Assembly (NCBI GenBank): GCA_966250335.1
Contig: CBINGZ010000037.1
Location: 1-62,684, forward strand
DNA: 62,684 nucleotides
From: OLB7 sp966250335
GTDB lineage: Bacteria; Bacteroidota; Ignavibacteria; OLB7
Direction of reading: 5' to 3'
Made by a program: the position numbers and the translations under genes. The first letter of the stretch is position 1; every line of letters starts with the position of its first letter. Shown here in pieces: positions 25,232 through 35,024 of this stretch. The notes beneath the pieces are model-generated. The model saw only the letters and a program-made list of their open reading frames with translations, did no database searches and was not told where the DNA came from.

Positions 25232-26383
25232 ATGACGATCACGCTGACATCGATCTGGGAAATGCTGAAGGAGACGGGAGAACGCTGGATCAACATAAAG
25301 GCTCCACGACTCGCCGCCGCCCTGGCATACTATACCATCTTCTCGGCCGCCCCCCTGCTGATCATCATCATCGGCGTTGCCGGTCTGGTGTTCGGTCAGG
25401 AGGCGGCGCAGGGGCGCATCGTGACCGAAATCCAGGGGCTCGTGGGACGCGAAGGGGCCGAGGCGATCCAGACGATGCTCCAGAACTCGCGACAGGAGAG
25501 CGAGGGAATCATCGCGACCGTCGTCGGATTCGTGACGCTGATCGTGGGAGCCACCGGAACCTTCATCGAACTTCAGGACTCGCTGAACACCATCTGGGGG
25601 GTCCAGCCGAAACCGGGTCGCGGGATCATGGGGATGCTGCGCGACAGGCTTCTCTCGTTCGCCATGGTCGTCGGCGTCGGGTTCCTGATGCTCGTCCTGC
25701 TGGTCATGAGCGCCGGGCTTGCCGCCGTCAGCGACTACATAGGACGCTACCTGCCGGACGACACGAGCGTGCTCGTTCTGGAGATCGTCAACATCGTCGT
25801 CTCCCTGATCACCATCACCTTCGTCTTCGCGATGATCTTCAAGATCCTGCCGGACGTGAGGATAAGATGGGCCGACGTGGTCACCGGCGCATTCATCACC
25901 TCGCTTCTCTTCACGCTCGGGAAATTTCTGATCGGGCTCTATCTGGGACAGAGCTCGTTCGCCTCCACCTACGGGGCTGCCGGGTCGCTGGCGATTCTTT
26001 TCGTATGGGTGTACTATTCCTCGCTGATCCTCTTCTTCGGCGCGGAGTTCACACAGACGTACGCGAACAGGTACGGAGCACGCGTGGTGCCGAGCAAGAA
26101 CGCCGTCTATGTGGGGAGCGAGATCTGCGCCGTGGACGATCCCCTTCCCCACATGCCGATGAAGGAGAAGAAGGATCTTGTCGAGACGGACGAGAAGAAA
26201 GGATCGCAGGCCGATTCAGGACGATCGGGTCCGGAACGGAAGGGCGACAACCGAACCGCCCCCCCGCCCGACGAAACAACCTCGCGCTCCGAGGAGGGGA
26301 CGAACGGGAAGCGGAAGGAGGATCGGGTCAAGCTCCCGGCGCCGAGCGAATCGGCCAGGACGAGAAGCCTGCCCCGTATCTGA
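25232..26383 (+). CDS. YihY/BrkB-family inner-membrane protein
   Basis: A 383-residue polytopic membrane protein. The family signature RLAAALAYYTIFSAAPLLII starts at about residue 25, with further helices through GASLAILFVWVYYSSLILFFGAEFTQTYA. This family was once misnamed RNase BN; its function is unresolved (BrkB was linked to serum resistance). The last ~90 residues are a charged, low-complexity cytoplasmic tail (Lys/Glu/Ser/Pro-rich). The ATG at 25232 is preferred over upstream candidates. It converges on the giant surface protein with only 7 bp between stops. Confidence 0.88.
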   Translation: MTITLTSIWEMLKETGERWINIKAPRLAAALAYYTIFSAAPLLIIIIGVAGLVFGQEAAQGRIVTEIQGLVGREGAEAIQTMLQNSRQESEGIIATVVGFVTLIVGATGTFIELQDSLNTIWGVQPKPGRGIMGMLRDRLLSFAMVVGVGFLMLVLLVMSAGLAAVSDYIGRYLPDDTSVLVLEIVNIVVSLITITFVFAMIFKILPDVRIRWADVVTGAFITSLLFTLGKFLIGLYLGQSSFASTYGAAGSLAILFVWVYYSSLILFFGAEFTQTYANRYGARVVPSKNAVYVGSEICAVDDPLPHMPMKEKKDLVETDEKKGSQADSGRSGPERKGDNRTAPPPDETTSRSEEGTNGKRKEDRVKLPAPSESARTRSLPRI

Positions 26384-26390
26384 CAACGAT

Positions 26391-29300
26391 CTATCGGACG
26401 ATGACGAACCGCCCCACCAGGGTCTGGGTCGGCGTGCCGAGTCGAAGCCAGTAGAGCCCGGCCGGATACCGCGACACGTCGAGCAGCTTCCGATGCACCC
26501 CCGCATTTTCGACTCCGGAGGCGACCGTCTCGATCGACCGGCCGAGCGCGTCGTGAATCGTGAGGGTCGTCACGCCATCCTCCACCAGCTCGTACGTCAA
26601 CGCTCTTCCGTCGGGCCCTTCCCGATCGACGGCGACCCTGAGCAGGCCGGAGGAGCGGACGAGCCGGTTCCCGCCGACATCGCAGAGATCGGCGACCAGC
26701 AGGACTCCCCCGGTCGTGTCGAGCACCTCCATCTCCAGCGCGCCGTCCACAAAGATTCCCTTCGGGTCGATGAACTCCAGCGTGGTGAGGGGCTCCCTTC
26801 CGAGCGTCACGATGCCGTCGATCCGGGCGACGACCGCGGAATCCTTCAGGGCGCCGTCGACCCTGATGTTGTAGACACGGCGCGTTCCGGAGTTCGAGAT
26901 CCCGACGAAGGTCGGGGTGAATCCGGGGGTCGGAGCCGAAAGGCCGATCGGGAAGAAGACCGTCGGATCGTAGCTCATGCCGGCCGTCAGGGAGATCTCC
27001 TCCCCTTCCGATTCGCCGTCGGTGACCGATCGCCGCGCGATCAGATCGACCCCGACGACCTCACCGGCGAACCCGACCGTGTCGGCCCACGCGAGGAATA
27101 TCCCCCCACGATCCTTCAATGGCCTGCCCCGTACCCCGACATCCAGGGTGTCGCCGCAGGGAACGGCGAGAGGAAGGCGAACACGGCCTGTGAGGGCGCC
27201 GCTGTCCGACGCCAGATACTCCAGGGTGATCTCCACCGACTCCCCCGGCTCCACGACGAAGTCGCCCGGAGGATCGATCAGGGTCACGCTCCCGCGCGAT
27301 TCCGCCGAGGGTTCGATGATCGGAACGGTGAACCTGTACGGTCCCTTCGAGTCGTTCCGCACGATCACGCTTCCCGTCTGCGTGTTCCCGGCAGGGATCA
27401 TACCGAAGTCGATGTCGTTCGCCGAAAGAACGGGCCGGGTCGTGTCGTAGATCCCACTCAGATAGACCTTGAGCGGATACGAACATGACGGCAGCACCAG
27501 CGAAAGGCTGTCGAAGAAGGTCCCGATGGCGGTCGGTCGGAATTGATATCGCACGATGATCGTATCGTCTCCCGGTATCTCGTCCGGGAAGATGACCGGC
27601 GTACGCTGGCGGAACGGGTCGGACCCCGCGGGGCGCTCCAGCCGCAGCTTGTTGGGAACCGCGCCGGAGTTGATCAGCAGCGCCGAGTCGTTCGCCGAGA
27701 TGGCGCACCAGGCGAGCACCCCGAAATCTATCGTATCGCGGTCGAATCGCACGGCGGGAGGATCGCGTCTTCCGATCACCGGAATCAGGAGCGTGTCGTC
27801 GCAGCCGGGGACGGCAATCCGCACATGCTGGGCAAGATCGCCGGCGGCGTCGATCGGCACCGAGGCGACGAACTGTTCGGTCCCTCCCGGCGGGATATAA
27901 TCGATCGTCTGTCTGTCCGTGGTCACCAGTGACGGCTCCTCCGGCGTCACCGCCATGCCGAAGAGCTCGATCGTGCCGAGGTTCGTGATGGAGACCGTCA
28001 TGGAGGGGGGCGGATCGCACGCCGAGGTCATGCCGAACCTGAGCGTGTCGACCGATGTCCGGAGGATGATCGTATCGTTCCGCACATCGAGCGGGACGAA
28101 GAGGGTGTCTTCGTTGATGGCGTCGCTCACGATCCGCACCGTGGCGTCGCGGACTCCCAGGCCGTTCGGCGTGAAGATGATCCGGGCCGACGATTTCTCC
28201 CCCGGCGGGATCATCATCCCCCCCATCGGCGTCAGGATCGTGAACTCGCCCGACGCGAGCCCGATGATATCTCCCATCGAGATCCGTATGAGGCGATCCC
28301 CCTTGTTGTCGATCTCCAGATCGAACGTATCGGGAGCCTTCGGTCCGCAGAGAATCCGTACCGGCTCCGGCGTTCCGGCCTCGATGAAGCCGCCGCTTCT
28401 TCTGAGACCGGAGATATCGACGACGGAGGGGGTGATGCAGTTCGCGGTCTTCAGGGAGATGCTTCCCTGCGCGCGTGTTCCGTCGGCCAGCGGTGTATAT
28501 CGCAGCGTGAACTTGCGTGTCTCCCCCGGCGCAAGGGTCATCGGGAAGGTCCCCCCCTGCACGACGGCCGCCGGCGGAGCGACGATCGCCGTGATATAGA
28601 GAGGCGAGACGCCGTCGTTCCGGAGCGTGATCACCGTGTCGATATACGGTATGGAGCTGGGGATACCTCCCAGATCGATACTTGTCCCGGATGAGGGGAC
28701 CATGTTGAGATTATCGGCGTAGAGCTCCGTGACGATCGACGCCACCCTCCGCTCGGTCAGGTCGGTTTCGTCCACATCGTAGAAGATCACCGAGCCGTCG
28801 TTCTTGCCGAACCGGAGCCCGCGGAACCTGATCGTCACGGTCTCGACGGCCCCCGGCTGTATCGTGATCGGCAGCGATGCCGGCTGGATCAGCGTACCGA
28901 CCAGATCGCCGACGAAGGCAACCGAGTCGATCGTGATCGGGTCGCCCGTCCAGTTGCGGATCGTGAAGGTCGTATCGTAGTCGTTGGCGCAGACCACATG
29001 GCGGATGAAAGGGGCCTGCAGCGGATAGAGGCTGCGGATCGCCGCCGTCGGATAGGAGATGGCGTCGGCCGACGAATAGGCGTAGGCGGTCAGGGTGAAG
29101 GTGTCGGAGGCCGCAACCGTATGGCGACCGGGGTCCACCTCCATGATCCCGTAGAAGTTCGCGTTGAAATATCGGCGCGAGACATAGGTCGGAGCCCCTC
29201 CGTCGATGGTGATCGACGATTCGAACGATCGGTCGATGGTGATCTGCGCGTAGTATTTCCAGGGGACTGCCGGGAAGGGAAGATCGGCTCTTGGGTCGAG

Positions 29301-30371
29301 CCTCGGGACGGTGAAGATCGTGCTGTTCCCCCAGTGGGACTGGGGCGTCAGGACGACCATCGACGGCTCTCCGTAGGCGGAGTCGCGGCTCTGTTCCACC
29401 ACGGCCGTGCTGGTCCCCATCTGCACCACCATCACCGGCTTGCTGGTGCGGAGGTTGTAGATCTCCCCGCCGATGATCTCATGGAATCCGCCGGAGGCGA
29501 TGGTGAACGAGGTGGCGTTGAAGTTGATGTCGGTGGCGTCGTACTTCGCCATGATCCGATAGACCGAACTCTCCTGCCTGTAGAGCGGCGCAAGGAAGAA
29601 GCTCTTCCCCCAGGAGTCGGTCGGGACGAGCTGTTCGAGCAGAGGGTTGCAGTTATATCGTCCCTGGATAGGAAATCCGATCGCGTAGGCCACGCAGGGG
29701 GAGCCGCTCAGCACCCCCACCGGTTTCGTCGCCAGGACCCGCGTGCCGGTGAGATCGGCAAGACTGTTGTTCCTGTCGGTGAGGATCTGATAGACCTCCC
29801 CCCGCCCCAGCTCGATCGTGAACGGCCTGCCGATCTGGGCGCCGCCGATCGTGGTCGCGGTGGGGGTGATCGTCACCCTCGTCCTGTCGTAGATGCCGAC
29901 CACGGTCACCATCGCGCCGGCCGTCACACCGTCGTTGCTCACGGCGAAGTATTCGTGCCCCAGCATCGTATCGGGGAGCGCCTGAAACGCCTCGCTGACG
30001 AACGCCCTGTCGAACACGACGACGGCCTGCACCGGCTGCGTGCTGGTGACCTGCACCGAGAGCTTCGACTTCCCCTCCTCCGGAGGGAGAAACACCTGGA
30101 GCGTGTCGAGCAGAATTTCGACCGAGGTTCCCGCCGGCACCGGCTGCGCGGCGGTGACGCCGGTGGCCGTGTATCGCAGCGTGACATTCGCGGCCGTGGC
30201 CCCCGTCGTCAGGCGGAGCCTTGGAATCGGCTTCTGGTACGGGTTCGGAGCAAGGATGTGCGGTACCGTCAGAACGAACGACGTCCCCGCGCCGGCAAGC
30301 TGCGCGGCGGCGGCGATCGGAACCAGCAGGAAAAGAAGCGGCAGGAGCAGACGCTGTATCGAAGAGATCAT
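26391..30371 (-). CDS. Giant choice-of-anchor D / IgGFc-binding surface protein, T9SS cargo
   Basis: A 1326-residue secreted protein. Signal peptide ends at about PIAAAAQ. The N-terminal ~430 residues match the IgGFc-binding-type domain often found in FCB-group surface proteins (FVLTVPHILAPNPYQKPIP, MLGHEYFAVSND). A series of beta-sandwich repeats of choice-of-anchor D/ASPM-SPD-2-Hydin type follows, each with a strand like TVTIRFRGLRFG, FTLRYTPLADG, ARIIFTPNGLG or ITLEYLASDSG. The C-terminus (LTIHDALGRSIETVASGV, then YPAGLYWLRL) is a T9SS type A-like sorting domain. It is likely an adhesin or structural surface protein. Start at 30371 chosen for the signal peptide. Confidence 0.82.
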   Translation of the reverse strand: MISSIQRLLLPLLFLLVPIAAAAQLAGAGTSFVLTVPHILAPNPYQKPIPRLRLTTGATAANVTLRYTATGVTAAQPVPAGTSVEILLDTLQVFLPPEEGKSKLSVQVTSTQPVQAVVVFDRAFVSEAFQALPDTMLGHEYFAVSNDGVTAGAMVTVVGIYDRTRVTITPTATTIGGAQIGRPFTIELGRGEVYQILTDRNNSLADLTGTRVLATKPVGVLSGSPCVAYAIGFPIQGRYNCNPLLEQLVPTDSWGKSFFLAPLYRQESSVYRIMAKYDATDINFNATSFTIASGGFHEIIGGEIYNLRTSKPVMVVQMGTSTAVVEQSRDSAYGEPSMVVLTPQSHWGNSTIFTVPRLDPRADLPFPAVPWKYYAQITIDRSFESSITIDGGAPTYVSRRYFNANFYGIMEVDPGRHTVAASDTFTLTAYAYSSADAISYPTAAIRSLYPLQAPFIRHVVCANDYDTTFTIRNWTGDPITIDSVAFVGDLVGTLIQPASLPITIQPGAVETVTIRFRGLRFGKNDGSVIFYDVDETDLTERRVASIVTELYADNLNMVPSSGTSIDLGGIPSSIPYIDTVITLRNDGVSPLYITAIVAPPAAVVQGGTFPMTLAPGETRKFTLRYTPLADGTRAQGSISLKTANCITPSVVDISGLRRSGGFIEAGTPEPVRILCGPKAPDTFDLEIDNKGDRLIRISMGDIIGLASGEFTILTPMGGMMIPPGEKSSARIIFTPNGLGVRDATVRIVSDAINEDTLFVPLDVRNDTIILRTSVDTLRFGMTSACDPPPSMTVSITNLGTIELFGMAVTPEEPSLVTTDRQTIDYIPPGGTEQFVASVPIDAAGDLAQHVRIAVPGCDDTLLIPVIGRRDPPAVRFDRDTIDFGVLAWCAISANDSALLINSGAVPNKLRLERPAGSDPFRQRTPVIFPDEIPGDDTIIVRYQFRPTAIGTFFDSLSLVLPSCSYPLKVYLSGIYDTTRPVLSANDIDFGMIPAGNTQTGSVIVRNDSKGPYRFTVPIIEPSAESRGSVTLIDPPGDFVVEPGESVEITLEYLASDSGALTGRVRLPLAVPCGDTLDVGVRGRPLKDRGGIFLAWADTVGFAGEVVGVDLIARRSVTDGESEGEEISLTAGMSYDPTVFFPIGLSAPTPGFTPTFVGISNSGTRRVYNIRVDGALKDSAVVARIDGIVTLGREPLTTLEFIDPKGIFVDGALEMEVLDTTGGVLLVADLCDVGGNRLVRSSGLLRVAVDREGPDGRALTYELVEDGVTTLTIHDALGRSIETVASGVENAGVHRKLLDVSRYPAGLYWLRLGTPTQTLVGRFVIVR

Positions 30372-30527
30372 GCGACTCCGTCGAGAGAATTCCGAGTGCA
30401 TCCATGGCCCGGGAAGGGCCGGCGGGGAGAGCGGACGGAGAATAACACATGTCGACAAGGAAGCCTAATCCTTTCTACACGCCCCAAGGGAGTCCCCGCC
30501 CGCCGACCTGAAACGGATCGGTGCGCC

Positions 30528-31550
30528 TTACGACGCAGCGACCTCCTCGGTCACCAGCACGACATTGTTGGTGAGCGTCCCGAGAAGATCTATCTCGCAG
30601 TCGACCGTATCACCATCCTTCAGCCACCAGTTGTCGGTGATCTTCGACCCGTTCAGTTCAAGAAAACATCCTGTTCCGACCGTGCCGGAGCCGATCACGT
30701 CCCCCGGAAGAAGCTTCACGCCGTACGACGCCCGTTCGATGATCTGCGCGAAGGTCCAGGTCATATCCTTCAGGTTGCCGCGCGAGACCTCCGTTCCATT
30801 GACGCGCGCGACCATCGTCAGGTCGTAGCGGTCGCCGTTCTCGCCGGGGATGCGGCGGGACTCCAGCTCATCCTTCGTGATAAGACAGGGACCGATCGAG
30901 GTGGCGAAGTCCTTCCCCTTGGCCGGGCCCAGGCTCATCTTCATCTCCTCCATCTGGAGGGCGCGGGCCGACCAGTCGTTCATGATCATGTAGCCGGCGA
31001 TATACTCATCGGCTTCCGATGCCTTGATGTTCTTCCCCTCCTTCCCGATCACGATGGCGCACTCCAGCTCGAAGTCGAGTCTGTTGAGATGCAGCTCCAT
31101 CACCTCGACGGGACCGGGGCCGGTGACCGCGTTGTGGTTCGTGAAATAGAAGACCGGGAAGAGATCGAACTCCGGGATCATCTCCACCCCCCGATTCCTG
31201 CGGGCCGCCTCCACATGCTGACGGAACGCGTAGCCGTCGCGCATCGAGGTGGGACGAGGGATCGGGGCCTGAAGGGTGACGTTCGCCACCGGCTGCCAGC
31301 AGCTCAGCACCTCCTTGTTGGCCGAGGCCCATTCGACCACCTGCGCCGTAAGCGCACGGGCGCGATCACCGCCGTTGAGGTAGGCAAGGGCCGTGGAGAG
31401 AAGAGCGGGACTGACGAACGCCCCCGTCGCCTTGACGTAGGATTGACCGGCGGTCTCCAGATCGAGGATATCGCCGCCGACAAGGGCGCCGAAACGGTCT
31501 GTCGAGGAATCCCCCGCCGCATTGTTGAGCCTGTAGGTAACCAGCTTCAT
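30528..31550 (-). CDS. Fumarylacetoacetate hydrolase (FAH) family protein
   Basis: A 340-residue enzyme with N-terminal cap and C-terminal FAH fold. The metal-binding acidic set appears in FDLFPVFYFTNHNAV and LDFELECAIVIGKEGKNI, followed by AGYMIMNDWSARALQ and LLPGDVIGSGTVGTGC, all typical. Family members split C-C bonds in 1,3-dicarbonyl acids or decarboxylate oxaloacetate; which one cannot be told. In Bacteroidota such enzymes often belong to aromatic amino acid breakdown, but no other such genes are nearby. Confidence 0.88.
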   Translation of the reverse strand: MKLVTYRLNNAAGDSSTDRFGALVGGDILDLETAGQSYVKATGAFVSPALLSTALAYLNGGDRARALTAQVVEWASANKEVLSCWQPVANVTLQAPIPRPTSMRDGYAFRQHVEAARRNRGVEMIPEFDLFPVFYFTNHNAVTGPGPVEVMELHLNRLDFELECAIVIGKEGKNIKASEADEYIAGYMIMNDWSARALQMEEMKMSLGPAKGKDFATSIGPCLITKDELESRRIPGENGDRYDLTMVARVNGTEVSRGNLKDMTWTFAQIIERASYGVKLLPGDVIGSGTVGTGCFLELNGSKITDNWWLKDGDTVDCEIDLLGTLTNNVVLVTEEVAAS

Positions 31551-31621
31551 CTGATATCGCCTTCGATGATATTCTTTGATATGTTCATATCCGATGGTTC
31601 CGGAACGTGCCGGAGAAGCGG

Positions 31622-31629
31622 CAAATCTA
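31622..31629 (-). promoter_or_regulatory. Promoter -7 element for FAH-family gene
   Basis: On the minus strand TAGATTTG occurs at 31629-31622, 72 bp before the FAH-family ATG and just after the stop of the upstream lipoprotein gene. It is an exact TAnnTTTG match; the -33 element is not clear. Confidence 0.4.
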
Positions 31630-31636
31630 GGGAAAT

Positions 31637-32062
31637 CTAGAGAACAGGCTCCAGGGCCTCCCCGCCGGGCATGATACGCCACGTGTCGTCCAGACGGATC
31701 ATGTCGAGCGTCAGCTTCACCTGCATCTGTTCGGTGGTTCCCTCGGCCGTGGGGAAATCTCCGGTGAGGATGAAGATCGCCTTCGCATAATCCTCGATGA
31801 TCGAGACGTCGAGCAGGTCGGCGTCGAAATCCTCCGCCTTCGGCATGACGAGCATCCGATAGATCGTACTGCTGTCCCCGCTGTTGGTGGTCCTCGCCAC
31901 GCTCCCGTCGACGTAGAGAGCGGCGGCGGCGGCAGTGTCGTGATCGTCGAGCGCGGAGACGAGATCGTCGACGACCTTCCCGATCTTCCCTTCATCGTCG
32001 GCGGCACAGCCGGCGATCAGCAGTGAACAGAGGAGCAGGCCGAGAAGGGGAAAATATCGCAT
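31637..32062 (-). CDS. Small lipoprotein, NTF2-like/unknown
   Basis: A 141-residue predicted lipoprotein (lipobox LLIAGC after MRYFPLLGLLLCS). The mature part has an Asp/Glu-rich helix (KIGKVVDDLVSALDDHD), the segment AAALYVDGSVARTT, and ends VKLTLDMIRLDDTWRIMPG, a layout reminiscent of NTF2-like/DUF4878 lipoproteins, in which a pocketed alpha-beta fold ends with such a strand. Function unknown. It follows the YqaA gene by 34 bp. Confidence 0.65.
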   Translation of the reverse strand: MRYFPLLGLLLCSLLIAGCAADDEGKIGKVVDDLVSALDDHDTAAAAALYVDGSVARTTNSGDSSTIYRMLVMPKAEDFDADLLDVSIIEDYAKAIFILTGDFPTAEGTTEQMQVKLTLDMIRLDDTWRIMPGGEALEPVL

Positions 32063-32096
32063 GATGCGGCTCCGGTTGAGGTTGGGCGGCTCGCGT

Positions 32097-32531
32097 TCAG
32101 ACGCTCCAGACGAGCACGCCATACCGGAGTATACGAACTCCGAACGCCACGACGATGAAGTAAAGAAGATTGATCCGCACAAACCCGGCGACAAGCGTCA
32201 GCGGGTCCCCCACGATCGGCAGCCATGAAAGGAGGAGCGCCCATTTCCCGTACCGCTGCATCCAGCCGACGGCGCGTTCGGCGCTCCGTCCAGCCATCCT
32301 TCTCTCGAGAACGGCCCGGCTTCCCCACCGCCCTATCGCATAATTGAAGAGGACACCGAGACAGTTCCCGACCGACGCAAAGAGGAGCGCTTCGACCGGC
32401 GACATGCCGAGCCGAAGCGCCGCGTAGAGAGCGAGTTCCGAACTGAGGGGAAAGAGCGTGGCTGCAAGAAACGAGACCGCGAGAAGACCGAGGCCGCCGT
32501 AGGATGCTACTATCCCCTCGATCCCATCCAT
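32097..32531 (-). CDS. YqaA/DedA-family membrane protein
   Basis: A 144-residue small membrane protein of the SNARE-associated/DedA superfamily. Conserved features are FLAATLFPLSSELALYAAL at the N-terminus, the SVGNCLGVLFNYAIGRWG motif, and the re-entrant PIVGDPLTLVAGFVRI with its Gly-Asp pair. DedA relatives affect membrane lipid recycling and proton balance. Its start shares a base with the ppk stop (TGATG arrangement), so it is coupled to ppk. Confidence 0.88.
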   Translation of the reverse strand: MDGIEGIVASYGGLGLLAVSFLAATLFPLSSELALYAALRLGMSPVEALLFASVGNCLGVLFNYAIGRWGSRAVLERRMAGRSAERAVGWMQRYGKWALLLSWLPIVGDPLTLVAGFVRINLLYFIVVAFGVRILRYGVLVWSV

Positions 32532-34687
32532 CAGTCGAACTGGCGTTTGTTGGGGCGCTTCGGTCGGGCCGTCCCTTCGGCGACGGGATCGCTCTGCCTG
32601 ATCTGGGTGATCTGGTACTCCTGAGCGTTCAGCAGCGGCCTGGACCTGGCGCGCCGTACGTAGCTGCCGTCGGGCAGAAGATCGCGAGCCTTCACGTTGT
32701 CCCGCAGATAGAGCCCCAGCGTCTCCTTGATCTTCGCTCTGTTGTCGACGTCGTCCACGGGGAAGAGGAGCTCGACGCGGCGGTTCAGGTTCCGCGGCAT
32801 CCAGTCGGCTGAGGAGAGATAGATCTCCTCCTCGCCGCCGTTCCTGTAGTAGAAGACACGGCTGTGTTCCAGGAACCTGCCGACGACGGAGCAGACGCTG
32901 ATATTCTCGCTCACCCCCGGCACGCCGGGACGAAGGCAGCAGACCCCGCGGATGAGGAGATCGATCTTCACCCCGGCCTGCGACGCCGCATAGAGCGCGC
33001 GGATCATCTCGCCGTCCACGAGCGCGTTCATCTTGGCGATGATGTGACCGGGGTTCTCCGGCGTGCTCTTCTCGATCTCACGGGCGATCAGCTCCAGCAG
33101 CCGCGCGCGGAGGTTGAGCGGAGCCATCACCAGCTTGCGCCATTCGATCGCCGAGCCGTAGCCGGTCAGATAGTTGAAGAGATTGATCGCATCGTACCCG
33201 AACTCCGGCGTCGCCGTGATCAGCCCGAAGTCGGTGTAGATGCGGGCGGTGGCCGGGTTGTAGTTGCCGGTGCCGAGATGCATGTAGATCCGGGGGAGCC
33301 CCGTGTCGTCCTTGCGGACGACCATGGCGATCTTGCAATGGGTCTTCAGACCGATCAGCCCGTAGACGACGTGGACGCCGGCCTGCTCCAGTCGCTTCGC
33401 CCAGACGATATTGTTCTCCTCGTCGAAGCGGGCCTTCAGCTCCACGAGCGCCGTCACCTGCTTGCCGTTCTCGGCCGCCTCGATCAGCGAGGCGACGATC
33501 GGGGAATCTCCTCCGGTGCGATATAATGTCTGCTTGATCGCCAGCACCTTCGGGTCGCGCGCGGCGGCGCGGATGAAGTCGACCACGTTGCCGAACGAGT
33601 CGTACGGATGGTGGAGCAGAACATCCTTCGAACGGATCACGGAGAAGATGCTCCGTTCCTCGTCGCGGAAGCTCTCCATGACGTAGCCGGTGAAGGGACG
33701 ATCCTTCAGGTCGCGATAGTCGAGACGGTAGAGAGTCATGAAGTCGATCAGGGCGCTGGGGCCGATCGCCTCGTAGACATCCATCGGCTCCAGCTCGAGC
33801 GAGTTCATCAGGATATCGCGGATATGAAGGGGCATATCGACCTGGACATCCAGGCGGACAGCCTCCCCCCACTTGCGGCGACGGACCTGTTCCTCCATCA
33901 TCGTCATGAGATCCTCCGCCTCATCCTCGGTCACCTCGATATCGGCGTCGCGGATCACGCGGAAGGTGTAGCTCGCCTTCACATCCAGCCCCGGAAAGAG
34001 GGCCGAGGCGTAGGCGGCGATCACCTGTTCCAGCAGCACGAAATGGTCGCCGGCGCGCTCCGGGAAGATCTTGATGAACCTGCCGAGGACCGTGGGAAGC
34101 TGCACCACCGCGAAATGGAACTGCCGCTCGTCGACATGCTTGCGGGGGTCCTGGACGATGAACGCCAGGTTCAGGCTGCGGTTCAGAAGATGCGGGAAGG
34201 GATGGCCCGGATCGATGCCGAGCGGAGTGATGACCGGAAGCGCCTCCAGCATGAAATAGTCGCGGAGATATTCCTTCTGGGAATCGGGGAGATCATCGAA
34301 CCTGTGGATGACGATCCCGGCGCGTTCCATCTTCGGCAGGATATCATCGACCAGCGCCCGCCCAAGCCGCAGGTTGAGGGGACGGAGCCGCTCGGAGATC
34401 GCCTTGAGCTGTTCGAGAGGGGTGAGCCCGTCGGGAGCAAGTTCCACCACCCCCCCCGAATATTGCTCCTTCAGACCGGAGACCCGGATCATGAAGAATT
34501 CGTCGAGGTTGGTGGAATAGATCGAAAGGAACTTGAGCCGTTCCAGCAGCGGATGGGTCACATCCTCCGCCTCCTCCAGTACCCGCTCGTTGAAATCGAT
34601 CCAGCTCAGCTCACGGTTGATATAATACTGCGGGTTGCGCAGGTCCGCCCCGGCCGACGCGGTTTCGGTCTCTGCCATCTCTACCAT
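32531..34687 (-). CDS. ppk1: Polyphosphate kinase 1
   Basis: Reversibly polymerises the gamma-phosphate of ATP into polyphosphate. The 718-residue protein has the N-terminal domain (PQYYINRELSWIDFNERVLEEA), the head domain with VITPLGIDPGHPFPHL, and two PLD-like catalytic domains. The phosphorylated His lies in GLKTHCK, and the second active-site region is VFYYRNGGEEEIYLSSADWM. The start at 34687 (or the ATG at 34678) matches family N-termini; longer upstream readings are not supported. First gene of ppk1-yqaA-lipoprotein. Confidence 0.95.
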   Translation of the reverse strand: MVEMAETETASAGADLRNPQYYINRELSWIDFNERVLEEAEDVTHPLLERLKFLSIYSTNLDEFFMIRVSGLKEQYSGGVVELAPDGLTPLEQLKAISERLRPLNLRLGRALVDDILPKMERAGIVIHRFDDLPDSQKEYLRDYFMLEALPVITPLGIDPGHPFPHLLNRSLNLAFIVQDPRKHVDERQFHFAVVQLPTVLGRFIKIFPERAGDHFVLLEQVIAAYASALFPGLDVKASYTFRVIRDADIEVTEDEAEDLMTMMEEQVRRRKWGEAVRLDVQVDMPLHIRDILMNSLELEPMDVYEAIGPSALIDFMTLYRLDYRDLKDRPFTGYVMESFRDEERSIFSVIRSKDVLLHHPYDSFGNVVDFIRAAARDPKVLAIKQTLYRTGGDSPIVASLIEAAENGKQVTALVELKARFDEENNIVWAKRLEQAGVHVVYGLIGLKTHCKIAMVVRKDDTGLPRIYMHLGTGNYNPATARIYTDFGLITATPEFGYDAINLFNYLTGYGSAIEWRKLVMAPLNLRARLLELIAREIEKSTPENPGHIIAKMNALVDGEMIRALYAASQAGVKIDLLIRGVCCLRPGVPGVSENISVCSVVGRFLEHSRVFYYRNGGEEEIYLSSADWMPRNLNRRVELLFPVDDVDNRAKIKETLGLYLRDNVKARDLLPDGSYVRRARSRPLLNAQEYQITQIRQSDPVAEGTARPKRPNKRQFD

Positions 34688-35024
34688 AATTCTGTTGTCT
34701 ACTGAAAAAGCCCGGGGTCTGTCCCGACCCGCGAACAAAGTACACGATAAACGAGGCGAGTACAAGTTATGTTTGATCGATATCGACCCGAGGGATGCCG
34801 GGCCCGGAGGGGGCGATGTATGAAGCTGTGAAACGTGGGAGACCGCGTGGTTTCGTTTCTTAGATTTGTGAGCATCGATCACCCCTCCCGCCCCGTTCAC
34901 GGGGCCCCCGGGGCTCGCCGAACGGCGGTCCGGGACGGGACGTACACGCATCGACGGCCCGGGCCGTCATGCAGGACGGTACTGTCAGAACTATCAACAG
35001 CATATATCGTTCGAGGAGACTACG
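34688..35024. promoter_or_regulatory. Divergent promoter region ppk1 / bacilliredoxin with palindrome
   Basis: Contains TAGATTTG at 34861-34868 on the plus strand (exact TAnnTTTG, weak -33) pointing to the bacilliredoxin gene, and TACTTTG on the minus strand (34742-34736) pointing to ppk1, with one base fewer than consensus. A perfect 16-bp palindrome, GACGGCCCGGGCCGTC, lies at 34953-34968 in the leader of the bacilliredoxin gene; it could be an operator or an mRNA hairpin. Confidence 0.45.
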
